Positions 27,200 through 34,936 are shown, counted from the first letter of the stretch. The stretch: DNA of 64,000 nucleotides from Carnobacterium gallinarum DSM 4847 (GCF_000744375.1 NZ_JQLU01000005.1:2093496-2157495), one strand, 5' to 3'. Program-made: numbers and translations. Notes: a model not told the origin generated them from the letters alone.

Positions 27200-27814
27200 T
27201 TAATTGAAATGCGGATTAGTAGTTTTTTCAATACCAATCGTTGTATCGTCGCCATGACCAGGATAAACAACCAAGTTATCTGGCAAAGTGAATAGTTCTG
27301 TGTTGATAGATTCGATTAATTGTTGAAAACTAGCATTTGGTAAATCTGTTCGTCCAATACTGCCTTTAAATAAAGCATCGCCAACAACTACAAAATCATC
27401 AAAAATAAAACTAACACTACCAATAGAATGGCCAGGAGTTGGGACAACTTTAAATTGAATTCCTTCCAAGTCGTATTTTTGATAGGCTAAATCAAATTCA
27501 GCAGGATTGGCAATAACCGATTGACCAAAACGTTCAGATAGATTTAACTCTGGTGAACCTAACCAAGATTGTTCAGCTGGATCAATATAAACAGGAATCT
27601 TAAAATGGTTGCGAATGTCTTCAAGGGCACCAATGTGGTCAAAATGTGCATGTGTAAGTAAAATAGCTACAGGAGTAACAGCCAAAGTTGCAATCGTAGC
27701 AATGATTTTATCCGCATCATTACCTGGATCAACAACGATACAATTTTTTTGATTTGAGAGGATATAACAATTTTCTTCAATAGTACCAGTCTTAATTCGT
27801 ATTACCTTCAACAT
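27200..27814 (-). CDS. MBL-fold metallohydrolase (glyoxalase II-like)
   Basis: The 204-residue protein has CIVVDPGNDADKI, the metal-binding motif LLTHAHFDHIGALEDI, PTPGHSIGSVSF, VVVGDALFKGSIGRTDLP and VYPGHGDDTTIGIE, the standard zinc ligands of glyoxalase II-like hydrolases (YqgX/GloB2 type). It would hydrolyse a thioester such as S-lactoyl-thiol. ATG 27814 is chosen because GAAGGTGG lies eight bases upstream; the frame is open to 27892. Single-gene unit with its own terminator. Confidence 0.88.
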   Translation of the reverse strand: MLKVIRIKTGTIEENCYILSNQKNCIVVDPGNDADKIIATIATLAVTPVAILLTHAHFDHIGALEDIRNHFKIPVYIDPAEQSWLGSPELNLSERFGQSVIANPAEFDLAYQKYDLEGIQFKVVPTPGHSIGSVSFIFDDFVVVGDALFKGSIGRTDLPNASFQQLIESINTELFTLPDNLVVYPGHGDDTTIGIEKTTNPHFN

Positions 27815-27892
27815 AAATGAATCCACCTTCTTTAATAAGATAAGTAAAGTATAACGGAAAAAGCCTTTTTTGAAAATGGGAAAGACTTCCAC

Positions 27893-28473
27893 TAGATATA
27901 AAGTATTTTTAGTTATGATAATAGTATATTTCTAAAAAATTGTTACTTTATGCTAGAAAAAAAGAAATAAACAGGAAAAAAAACCGATATATTTGTGTAG
28001 TTATTTAAAAAAAACAATTAAAATGAACAAATTGTGAACAAATGTTTTGACTTTTTTTAGTTTTTTAATTTTATGTAGTCTAAATTAGAGTTGCTATAAA
28101 GTAAGAGAAACTCTAGTTTAAAAGGGATTGATGTTTCTTTACCTAAAACCTAATAAAAAAAGAAAGCTAGTTATTTTAAATTATTTACTGTTTTTCTTTT
28201 ATTTCCTAAATAAAGGAAAAAAATTCAAGAAAAAAAGAGAATTTTATTTTTTTGTCTTTCGATAATAGGGTATTATAGTTGTATCATCCAGTTTTAGTTA
28301 TATATTCTAATGACAAGTAAACAAGTATGTTTTTAGGATGAAAGAAAAATATATATGGAAATGTTTGATTTTAATATAGTGGTATTCGTTATTTTAATTA
28401 ATTATGATTCATAACTAAAAAATAGTTATTTAGTAATAATACATATAATTATCGAAATTTTGGGAGGAAGAGT
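27893..28473. other. AT-rich intergenic region with one weak small frame
   Basis: No conserved gene is recognised in these 580 bases. A 44-codon frame at 28131-28265 (start MFLYLKPNKKRKLVILNYLL) has AAAGGG four bases before its ATG and a TTGACT box near 28050. It is a run of Lys, Phe and Leu codons expected by chance in such AT-rich DNA, and I do not call it. Confidence 0.4.
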
Positions 28474-28833
28474 ATGTTTTCAATTATGGATAAAGTTAAA
28501 CAAAATTTAGTAATTCTTAGAAATCATCTAACGATACATAACTCTAATGATGTATTTGTTACAGCAGGAGGAAGTTTTCAATTAGATCAGGAATTAAATA
28601 ATGGAACAATTGCTTACATTTGTGCTGAAAAGCCACAGGGCAGCGTCTATTATTCACGTACAATAGAAAATGTTTATCATTGTCAAGATTGCAATGGGAA
28701 ATTAATTAGACAGTATAATCAAGGAGAATATAGCTTAACTAAAAAAGGCAACTATTATAGATGTACGAAGTGTGAGAAATTACATTCACCATTGGTTATT
28801 GAAAAAACTAAAAACAATGAAATATTGAATTAA
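28474..28833 (+). CDS. hypothetical protein with zinc-ribbon-like cysteine pairs
   Basis: I do not recognise this 119-residue protein. Its C-terminal half has two CxxC pairs, YHCQDCNGKL and YRCTKCEKLH, 31 residues apart, which would make a zinc ribbon. The N-terminal half is polar (MDKVKQNLVILRNHLTIHNSNDVF). GGGAGGAAGAG precedes the ATG, so it is probably expressed. The ACT-domain gene follows 29 bases later in the same direction. No hydrophobic segment is seen, so it should be cytoplasmic. Function unknown; nucleic acid or protein binding through the ribbon is a guess. Confidence 0.65.
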   Translation: MFSIMDKVKQNLVILRNHLTIHNSNDVFVTAGGSFQLDQELNNGTIAYICAEKPQGSVYYSRTIENVYHCQDCNGKLIRQYNQGEYSLTKKGNYYRCTKCEKLHSPLVIEKTKNNEILN

Positions 28834-28862
28834 TAAACTAGAATAAGAAATGAGGACCTTCA

Positions 28863-29246
28863 ATGAAAATTTTAATTGACGAAACTAGTTATACTGTTGC
28901 AAAATATTCACCTAAGGCTCAAACACCAGATTTAGCAAGCTGTAGGGGATTTAAAAGTGTGACCTACACAGATGAAGAGTGTTCTGTTATTGCTGCAACA
29001 GCAGATTTGGATTTAACTGAAGCCTTAGAAAGTGAAAGTGAATGGTTTATACTAAAAATTGATGGAATTCTTGATTTTTCACTAACTGGAATTTTAGCTA
29101 AGTTGGCGTTACCTTTAGCAGAGAATAAAATTAGTATTTTTGCCATGTCTACGTACAATACAGATTATATTTTATTAAAAGAAGCAGATAAGATATTGGC
29201 TATTCAAGTATTAGAAGCTGAAGGCCATGAACTAGTAAAGCGTTAA
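28863..29246 (+). CDS. ACT-domain protein (ACT_7/CASTOR-like)
   Basis: The 127-residue protein shows the ACT_7 pattern: YTVAKYSP, a strand-turn FKSVTYTDEECSVIAA, WFILKIDGILDFSLTGILAKLALPLAENKISIFAMSTYNTDYILLKEADKILAIQVLEAEGH. FSLTGILAKLALPLAENKISIFAMSTYNTDYIL is diagnostic for this small amino-acid-binding family. It may sense an amino acid; no enzyme domain is attached. Its ribosome site is GAGGA. It precedes a decayed gene and an insertion sequence. Confidence 0.85.
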   Translation: MKILIDETSYTVAKYSPKAQTPDLASCRGFKSVTYTDEECSVIAATADLDLTEALESESEWFILKIDGILDFSLTGILAKLALPLAENKISIFAMSTYNTDYILLKEADKILAIQVLEAEGHELVKR

Positions 29247-29282
29247 ATTTATTTGATTAAGTGAAGTTAGGCGAAAATCAGA

Positions 29283-29800
29283 ATGAATCAAGAATTGCTT
29301 ACTATTTTTCCAAAAGCATATTATTAATAATTGAAGGAGATAGTCAACAACTTGCTCTGTCTTTGGAGTTAGCGGCGACTTGAATGATTTGGGGCTATGG
29401 TTATTTTCCTAGAACGAACAGCTATCCTTTAAATCAAAATACGCAACCGTTACTTTTGTTAACATAAGTGAATTTTGCTGAACTATCAAACGTTAGAAGA
29501 TTATCCAAAATAGGGAATTCTCGCTTTGTATAGTGATGAGTATGACGACTTATTAGTAAAAATCCTATTGATCAAAATGGCTGTGCTGTATTCTATTTTA
29601 CAGAGATTGATGGTAGTGCTAGCTAGTCAAAATAGAGTCAAGTTACGTTATTATCGCAACTATTTTAGTTGAAGACTGTTATTCAACGGTAGAAAGGGCG
29701 TATCAGCTTAAAGAAAATCTTAAATCAGCAAGTTATTGTTTAGGCATCTGTTGAATTTGAAGCAGTTTATGGAGAAATCTAGTACACACTTTTTTGTATA
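29283..29800 (+). pseudogene. decayed DUF1963 (YwqG-like) gene
   Basis: Reading across frames gives pieces in the order of a DUF1963 protein: MNQELLTIFPKAYY (from ATG 29283), then EGDSQQLALSLELAAT, GYGYFPRTNSYPLNQNTQP, LLLLT-stop-VNFAELS, then after a frameshift YQTLEDYPK-stop-GILALYSDEYD, and after another shift NPIDQNGCAVFYFTEIDG. The family consensus has a GG-yxP-yP-pLxLLaQxNFaEl-P-GiLqfy order, so the stop after LLLLT is a CAA-to-TAA change. At least three stops and two frameshifts make it non-functional. The IS3 element lies about 50 bases downstream. Confidence 0.65.
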
Positions 29801-29879
29801 ATAGGGAATTGTTACTAAAAAGTGCAAAATAAAAAAAGCTAGTCATCTTGTAGTGACCCCCAAAAGTTAGACTTTTTTA

Positions 29880-29908
29880 CAGAGTAGATTTTCTACTCTG
29901 TTTTTTTA
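29880..29908 (+). terminator. terminator inside the left end of the IS, facing incoming transcripts
   Basis: CAGAGTAGA and TCTACTCTG pair around TTT and are followed by T7 on the plus strand. It would stop transcription entering from the left and prevent antisense RNA over the transposase. Confidence 0.7.
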
Positions 29909-30841
29909 CGCAGTTAAACTCATTTTCTTTCTAAATTGAACTGGGCTTAGCCAGTCTAATTTTTCTTTTATTCGAGAATGATTATAGTACTCTATATAGT
30001 GTTCAATCGCTTGTTTTAATTCTTGGTAGCTTTTGTAGATAACGCCATGGTAAAGTTCTTGTTTGAGAATACTAAAGAAATTCTCCATAGGAGAATTATC
30101 TAAGCAGTTTCCCTTACGAGACATACTTTGAAAAATATGATGCTTTTTTAATTCATGGCTATAGGCTTTCATTTGGTATCCCCATCCTTGGTCGGAATGG
30201 AACGTTCGGCGATAGAGGCAATCATTCGTTTTCACAATAGCTCCATTTAATGCATCCATAATCGCTTTTGCTGTAGGTTTCTCTGAAATTGAGTAAGAGA
30301 CAATCTCGCTATTATACATATCCATGAACGGGTTTAGATAGAGTTTCTTAATACGCAAACTACCCGAGTGATCTTTTTCATAATACTTAAATTCTGTTGT
30401 ATCTGTTGTCATTTTTTGATGAACAATACTTGTATAAAAATGACGATGAATCCGATTTTTTGCCACTCTCCCAACAGTTCCTTTATAGGAATTGTATTTC
30501 CGTGATTTCCGTGTGAATGAGCGTACCAAGATTCCTAATTTTTTCATTAAACGTTGCACTTTCTTTTTATTCACAAGGATACCACGGTTTCTAAGTTCTT
30601 GATTCATCCGACGATAGCCATAATCCTTATGTTCGTGATGAATTTTTTCCATTTCTTGTTCAATTGGTTTATCTGGATTTTCACGGTTAAAGCGTTTTTG
30701 CCAATACATATAGGTTGACCTAGGAAACCCTAGGGTTTCAAGAATGTCGATTAATCTGAATTTCCCTCGGAGGCTATGAATGATTCGTGCTTGTTTTTCT
30801 GTTGCTGTTCCATCAAACGCAACCTCCTTAATTCTTTTAAA
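29906..30841 (-). CDS. IS3-family transposase OrfB (rve integrase core), made by -1 frameshift
   Basis: The protein has an HTH_21 region (EMEKIHHEHKDYGYRRMNQELRNRGILVNKKKVQRLMKKLGI) and the DDE integrase core: TTDTTEFKYY (first D), HSDQGWGYQ (second D) and CLDNSPMENFFSILKQELYHG (E). A plain ATG occurs at 30709, but the frame continues upstream through EKQARIIHSLRGKFRLIDILETLGFPRSTY to the heptamer T TTA AAA at 30835-30841. There orfA can slip -1 into this frame to give the OrfAB transposase. The reading frame is intact to its stop. Confidence 0.88.
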   Translation of the reverse strand, partial: FKRIKEVAFDGTATEKQARIIHSLRGKFRLIDILETLGFPRSTYMYWQKRFNRENPDKPIEQEMEKIHHEHKDYGYRRMNQELRNRGILVNKKKVQRLMKKLGILVRSFTRKSRKYNSYKGTVGRVAKNRIHRHFYTSIVHQKMTTDTTEFKYYEKDHSGSLRIKKLYLNPFMDMYNSEIVSYSISEKPTAKAIMDALNGAIVKTNDCLYRRTFHSDQGWGYQMKAYSHELKKHHIFQSMSRKGNCLDNSPMENFFSILKQELYHGVIYKSYQELKQAIEHYIEYYNHSRIKEKLDWLSPVQFRKKMSLTA

Positions 30842-31311
30842 TAGGCAAGTTCAATTTTTAACTGTAGATTTTCTTTCTCTAGCGCTTCTAAATAGGTTAA
30901 CTCTTTTTTTGAAGAATCAATAGCTGGTAATTTATTCTTTTTTTTAGGCATTTTAGATGGACGTCCTTTCGGTTGTGAGAGCCCATCTACTCCATTTTCT
31001 TGGTAAGCTTTACGCCAATTGGCAATCATAGAAAAATTGGTCATTCCAAACTGATTGGCAACTTCTCGATAGGACATCTCTGTTGTTAGATATAACTCTA
31101 TCGCATCTAACTTGAATTGAACAGAATAAGTTTTATTTTGGCGACTACGAAGTAGACCTTCCTCACCAAATTCTTTGTACGTATTTATCCAAATTTGTAC
31201 TTGAGAGATTCCTTTAATGCCATATTTTTTAGCTAAATACTTCATTCCACCTTCTCCATTTAAATAGTTTTGTACAACGTTCATCTTAAATTCTGTGCTA
31301 TATTTTGCCAT
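30751..31311 (-). CDS. IS3-family transposase OrfA
   Basis: The 186-residue protein starts MAKYSTEFKMNVVQNYLNGEGGMKYLAKKYGIKGISQVQIWINTYKEFGEEGL, an HTH of the IS3 OrfA type. A second HTH follows (FKLDAIELYLTTEMSYREVANQFGMTNFSMIANWRKAYQENGVDGL), then a leucine-zipper-like end (LEALEKENLQLKIELAYLKELRRL). Double HTH is typical of the IS150 group. ATG 31311 is the family start; the frame is open to 31368 across the terminal repeat. The T TTA AAA slippery site lies within the coiled-coil codons. Confidence 0.88.
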   Translation of the reverse strand: MAKYSTEFKMNVVQNYLNGEGGMKYLAKKYGIKGISQVQIWINTYKEFGEEGLLRSRQNKTYSVQFKLDAIELYLTTEMSYREVANQFGMTNFSMIANWRKAYQENGVDGLSQPKGRPSKMPKKKNKLPAIDSSKKELTYLEALEKENLQLKIELAYLKELRRLRLMEQQQKNKHESFIASEGNSD

Positions 31312-31320
31312 ACAAAAAGA

Positions 31321-31360
31321 CCCCCAAAAGTTAGATTTTTTAGGTCTAACTTTTGGGGGG
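31321..31360. repeat. perfect hairpin at the right end of the IS
   Basis: CCCCCAAAAGTTAGA and TCTAACTTTTGGGGG form a 15-bp perfect stem around TTTTTTAGG. It combines the terminal repeat with a nearby inverted copy immediately upstream of orfA. In a transcript that reads in from outside it would fold just before the orfA start and limit its translation. Confidence 0.75.
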
Positions 31361-31421
31361 CGGTACATCTAAGAGTTATTTTTTCTTAGTTTGACTAGTT
31401 TTTTTGCTATCCATAGAGCGT

Positions 31422-31811
31422 TTAAAATAAATGTGTTTGGTAATCTGAATAGAGTAACCCTTCAATACTGGTAAAATGAACAATTTGGTATTCTTTTTGA
31501 CTAAGTAATAACGTTCCATTAGACAAGTGGATTTGATTCTCTGGAATAACTCTTAGCAAACCTTTTAGTGTAACTTTTTTATAAATGGTTGGATTATAGA
31601 AACTGAAGCTGGAATTGGTTGTAACAATAAGGTTGCGTAATGTTAGAGAATCATGTCTTGTGTAAAAATAATAGTTTTTAGCCGTGTCTTTATATATTGG
31701 CGTATCAATGATTTCAGTATAAGGAAATCCTCCAGAATCAATAGTATTAATTAAGAAAGTGGTACAGTTCGTATATAGTAGATTTGCAATTTCTTCATGT
31801 GATAGTTGCAC
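31422..31811 (-). CDS. pyridoxamine 5'-phosphate oxidase-like (FMN-binding split barrel) protein
   Basis: The pattern CTTFLINTIDSGGFPYTEIIDTPIY, YYFYTRHDSLTLRNLIVTTNSSFSFYNPTIYKKVTLKGLLRVI is that of small general-stress/PNPOx-like split-barrel proteins. GTG 31811 is chosen because GGAGGG lies six bases upstream, giving about 129 residues; the frame is open from an ATG at 31844. Its upstream region contains repeated TTGTAT motifs like those near the peptide/RRNPP promoter. Cofactor and substrate are unknown. It lies just beyond the IS, which did not break it. Confidence 0.75.
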   Translation of the reverse strand: MQLSHEEIANLLYTNCTTFLINTIDSGGFPYTEIIDTPIYKDTAKNYYFYTRHDSLTLRNLIVTTNSSFSFYNPTIYKKVTLKGLLRVIPENQIHLSNGTLLLSQKEYQIVHFTSIEGLLYSDYQTHLF

Positions 31812-32487
31812 ACTCAACCCTCCAATACAATGTGTTTGATACAATATATTTTATTTATAATCCAATTGTATTATATCATTAATAGAAATATTATGTAAAC
31901 CTTTATCCTCTGAAATAGATGTATTTTTAATAAAAAACAAGATATAATGGGATGAACTGAGTATCTTTAATTCAGTTTCTTAAACCTAACCTTATGCTAA
32001 AGTATGTTTATAAGTGTTTATTGCTGATGTTATTTAACTAATGTTGGTTGAAGTTTATTTTATGGAGCAAGTAATGTTTAGAAATGGGAATGGCTCTTTA
32101 CACGAATAGAAGTCGATTACATTTTGAATTTACTGTGGGGTTAACGTGTTAAAATTAGCTAAAATAGTTGATTTTAAATAAATAAAAAATTTGCTTACTC
32201 ATGTAAAATAGTTGAAAAAGTTATTCAAAATTTGAAATGAATAAGCTTTAATTCATGCATCTAACTGTTGTAAAAATATCAAGAATGACAGTGACCTAAT
32301 CTAAATAAGCCTAATCGTAGTATCTATTTTTCGCCGGTGCTTCTTTAAACGTGTTCTCCAAATAATAGAAAATTCCAAATTAGCTTAAATGAAAACGAAG
32401 TAGTAAAAAGTTTTATCTTTATAGTTGGACAAACCTCATATAGAAAGTTACGATAATATTGTTTTCAGGGAGTTGTTGATTAAATTG
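31812..32487. other. intergenic region before the second RRNPP regulator
   Basis: No conserved gene is seen. A 22-codon frame at 32041-32109 contains an internal ATG at 32074 preceded by GGAG at six bases, encoding MFRNGNGSLHE. It is the only frame here with acceptable spacing, but the site is weak. Near 31835-31885 TTGTAT-like motifs occur upstream of the PNPOx-like gene. Confidence 0.4.
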
Positions 32488-33369
32488 ATGATTTTAGGTG
32501 ACAAAGTAAAAAAAGCTCGTAAAGCAAAAGGTCTTTCACAAAAAGAAGTTGCCCATGGAATTTGTACTCAAGCAACCATTAGTCAGATGGAAAATCATAA
32601 TAAAGTTCCAACGATGTCAATTTTTGTGAAAATATGTAATCGGTTAGAAGTCTCGCAGGCAGATATTACATCTGAGAACGATTCTGAGATGAATTATCTT
32701 GCATTTTATGAGATTGATCAATTATGTAAGAAGAGGAAGTATCAAGAGGCGTACACGATTTTAACTGAATCAATCGATGAAAAAAAACTAAAAAATGATA
32801 GCGACCAAAAGAAATACTATTACTTTTTAGGGATCATTAACCTATTCAGTTTAAAAAATGGTGAAGAGGCTCTTTTTTATTTTAATCTGGCTCTGACATT
32901 AGATAGTGCTAAAGAGCTGGCAGAGCTAGATATTTTGTTAACAAATAATATTGGTATAGTTTATGAATTAAAACAAGATGTTCAAAAAGCCAAAGTCTAT
33001 TATGATAAATCATTAGAAGATATTCATAAAATAAAAGATAAACTAAACGATAATTTTGATGAAATCACGGGAATTTACTTTAATGTAGCAAAATTTTATT
33101 CTAAATGCCATGAGTATCACAAAGCTATTCGTTTAATTGAAACAGGCATGGACATCTCGATTCATTCAGCGAACTATCATTTATTGGACTCTTTATTATA
33201 TGAAAAGGGTCTTAACCGCTATAAGCTAGAGAAGTCTGTATCTGAAGAAATTAGCAAGGACTATACGTTGTCTTATGCACTCGGTTTGATGAATGCCAAT
33301 CAAGAATTAACTCAGGTTATTGAGCAAGATGCTCTGGAGTTTGGAATCAATTCATTTAACTTTTTTTAA
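32488..33369 (+). CDS. second PlcR-like RRNPP regulator (HTH_XRE plus TPR), paralogue
   Basis: The protein begins MILGDKVKKARKAKGLSQKEVAHGICTQATISQMENHNKVPTMSIFVKICNRLEV and aligns over its length with the regulator at 26057, sharing GICTQATIS and the TPR blocks (YYYFLGIINLFSLKNGEEALFYFNLALTL, NNIGIVYELKQDVQKAKVYYDKSLEDI, YFNVAKFYSKCHEYHKAIRLIETGMDI, LLDSLLYEKGLNRYKLE). ATG 32488 is chosen by alignment with that paralogue; AGGGAG is 15 bases away, so initiation may be weak or use the adjacent TTG. No clear peptide gene is next to it. It ends in FNFF. Confidence 0.85.
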   Translation: MILGDKVKKARKAKGLSQKEVAHGICTQATISQMENHNKVPTMSIFVKICNRLEVSQADITSENDSEMNYLAFYEIDQLCKKRKYQEAYTILTESIDEKKLKNDSDQKKYYYFLGIINLFSLKNGEEALFYFNLALTLDSAKELAELDILLTNNIGIVYELKQDVQKAKVYYDKSLEDIHKIKDKLNDNFDEITGIYFNVAKFYSKCHEYHKAIRLIETGMDISIHSANYHLLDSLLYEKGLNRYKLEKSVSEEISKDYTLSYALGLMNANQELTQVIEQDALEFGINSFNFF

Positions 33370-33511
33370 TTATTACCTAGTAATCCATCATGTAACAATC
33401 TAAATAATCATACTTAAAAGCAAAGGCAATTGGTTAAAGATAAAAATAGTAAGTAATTATCCGTTAAAAGATAGTTAGTTGCTATTTTTAACCCTCTCAT
33501 ACATAGTAAAA

Positions 33512-33543
33512 AGAAAAAAACAACTCATATAGTTATGAATTGT
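33512..33543 (-). terminator. terminator of the first XRE gene
   Basis: On the minus strand ACAATTCATA and TATGAGTTGT pair around ACTA and are followed by T6. The bases 33370-33511 hold no gene; a loose AAAAATAG/CTATTTTT pair may end the RRNPP gene. Confidence 0.7.
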
Positions 33544-33559
33544 CTTTTCATCGAATCAT

Positions 33560-33931
33560 TTATTTTTTGTAAATATCTTCTAATAAATTAAAATCTTTTT
33601 TAATCATTAGTTTTAAAAGCTCAGCAGTTTCCTCAGAAACATCCCCATTACGAATATATTCATAACTTTCTTCATAAATAACTTCATCTAAAATACTTTG
33701 AAATGTACGTTCTAAAGCAGAGACTTTAGTGGAACGATCAATATCCAATAAATAATCTGAAGTGACATTAAAAGTTGCTGCAAGCAATCGAACAATTTCA
33801 AGTGGAGGTTGGTTGACACCTTTTTCATAAGCACTGATAGCATTTTGTTTAAGAAAAAGTTGTTCAGCTAATTGCTTTTGAGTTAAGCCACTCTTTTCAC
33901 GCAGCATTTTTATCTTTTCGCCAATCGTCAT
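33560..33931 (-). CDS. XRE-family transcriptional regulator
   Basis: The HTH_XRE domain covers about residues 1-65 (IGEKIKMLREKSGLTQKQLAEQLFLKQNAISAYEKGVNQPPLEIVRLLAATFNVTSDYLLDID). A 55-residue acidic helical tail follows, without a recognised domain. AAGGAGG precedes the ATG. It is similar in length and layout to the gene at 34131, suggesting duplication. It resembles small phage- or stress-type repressors, but no phage genes are nearby. Repeated CATAAAA-N-TGCT motifs in front of it are probable operators. Confidence 0.88.
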   Translation of the reverse strand: MTIGEKIKMLREKSGLTQKQLAEQLFLKQNAISAYEKGVNQPPLEIVRLLAATFNVTSDYLLDIDRSTKVSALERTFQSILDEVIYEESYEYIRNGDVSEETAELLKLMIKKDFNLLEDIYKK

Positions 33932-34005
33932 ATTAACTAGCCTCCTTACTTAATAATTTATCTATCACTAATAGTATCATTTATAGCGATTTTTTATTAT
34001 TAAAA

Positions 34006-34079
34006 AGCATAAAATGTGCTTTATTTGTTTGGTATATCATAAAAGGTGCTTTTTTTTGCAGTAAAATCGTAAATGGCTA
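34006..34079. promoter_or_regulatory. repeated operator-like motifs between the two XRE genes
   Basis: Three similar units stand in about 75 bases: AGCATAAAATGTGCTTT (34006-34022), ATCATAAAAGGTGCTTTT (from 34036) and ATCGTAAATGGCTAT (34065-34079). A fourth, ATCATAAAATATGCTAT, lies at 34572-34588 upstream of the second XRE gene. The first is palindromic at its ends (AGCA/TGCT). They are likely binding sites for one or both XRE proteins. Confidence 0.5.
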
Positions 34080-34082
34080 TAC

Positions 34083-34118
34083 AAAAATAAACCTTCTGAA
34101 AACAAAAGAAGGTTTATT
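34083..34118 (-). terminator. terminator of the second XRE gene
   Basis: On the minus strand AATAAACCTTCT and AGAAGGTTTATT pair around TTTGTTTT and end in TTT, twelve bases after the stop codon. Confidence 0.8.
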
Positions 34119-34130
34119 AAAACATATCAT

Positions 34131-34463
34131 CTAACATTTGTCGTCTTTTTTTATCCCATGTGCTTGATTAATGAACCAATGCTTTAAATATTCAGCTTGC
34201 TCTTCAATCGTTTTACCGGGTTGAATATAATTCTTAGTATCCGCCAATTCCTCATAAATATTCTCATGGTTATTCCCAACCAAGTAATCAACAGAAACGC
34301 CAAAAAAACGTGCCATGTCAGTGATTGTTTTAATTGAAGGCTGGCTAATTCCTCTTTCATAGGAACTAATCGTTGTTTGCTCCAAATGGAAAATTTTCCC
34401 GAAATCTTCTTGCTTTAAATATTTTTTTTCACGTAACATCCGAATGCGTTCACCTAGATTCAC
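34131..34463 (-). CDS. XRE-family transcriptional regulator, paralogue
   Basis: The 110-residue protein has an N-terminal HTH_XRE (LGERIRMLREKKYLKQEDFGKIFHLEQTTISSYERGISQPSIKTITDMARFFGVSVDYLVGNN) and a short helical tail ending in KKDDKC. The start is GTG with GGGAGG ten bases upstream. It lies 200 bases upstream of the similar gene at 33560 in the same direction; each has its own terminator. ATCATAAAATATGCTAT at 34572-34588 lies in its probable promoter region. Target genes unknown; autoregulation is inferred from the motifs. Confidence 0.87.
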   Translation of the reverse strand: MNLGERIRMLREKKYLKQEDFGKIFHLEQTTISSYERGISQPSIKTITDMARFFGVSVDYLVGNNHENIYEELADTKNYIQPGKTIEEQAEYLKHWFINQAHGIKKDDKC

Positions 34464-34588
34464 TACTTACCATCCTCCCAATTGTCGCAATATGTATCTT
34501 TTTATCAAAAAATTATAAAATAATCTTTATAAATAAATAATAGCATCAAAGTAAGTATTTTGTTGTCTAAAATCATAAAATATGCTAT

Positions 34589-34936
34589 ATTAAGATTATT
34601 ATCACGAAACATGATGGAATAAGTGCTAAAATCGTTTTTCGTGCTTAATATTAATGTAAGAGTGTTCTTATTTTGCCATAGATTTAAGAACAGTAGAACT
34701 GTAGCGATCATTAGTTTGCCTTTAATCAAATACATCGTGCCGATCAGGTTGAAGGTATCTAATGGTTTCTATCTCTACTAACTCTGCTAAACAGTAAAAG
34801 AGAACTAGGATTTAACTGTTAATTAACAGAATCATCAAGCAAACAATCAGATTCAATCCTTAAAAATCCTCATCAGTTGAATTAGCAATATAAATAAACT
34901 ATTCAATAGACGGTATATTTAGTGGAGGTGTCAGTC
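34589..34936. other. intergenic region without a supported gene
   Basis: A 76-codon minus-strand frame at 34505-34735 has no ribosome site and looks like chance. AGTGCTAAAATCG near 34622 resembles the XRE motif. Nothing else is recognised. Confidence 0.45.

Larger units (their letters stand above)
29846..31370 (-). mobile_element. IS3-family (IS150-like) insertion sequence with 3-bp target duplication
   Basis: The element itself spans 29849-31367 (1519 bp). Its ends begin TGTAGTGACCCCC and, on the other strand, TGTACCGCCCCCC. They share CCCCCAAAAGTTAGAC, forming imperfect 26-bp inverted repeats starting with TG. TCT stands on both sides (29846-29848 and 31368-31370) as the target duplication. 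Inside are orfA and orfB in the -1 frame relationship of IS3 elements, both intact, so the copy may be active. It sits between the decayed DUF1963 gene and the pyridoxamine-oxidase-like gene. Confidence 0.9.

Noticed and set aside
28131-28265. 44-codon Lys/Phe-rich frame with AAAGGG before its ATG
   Set aside because: Composition is what AT-rich non-coding DNA gives by chance; spacing of the ribosome site is only four bases.
34505-34735. 76-codon hydrophobic frame on the minus strand
   Set aside because: No ribosome site, very high A/T codons, overlaps the motif-bearing promoter region of the XRE gene.
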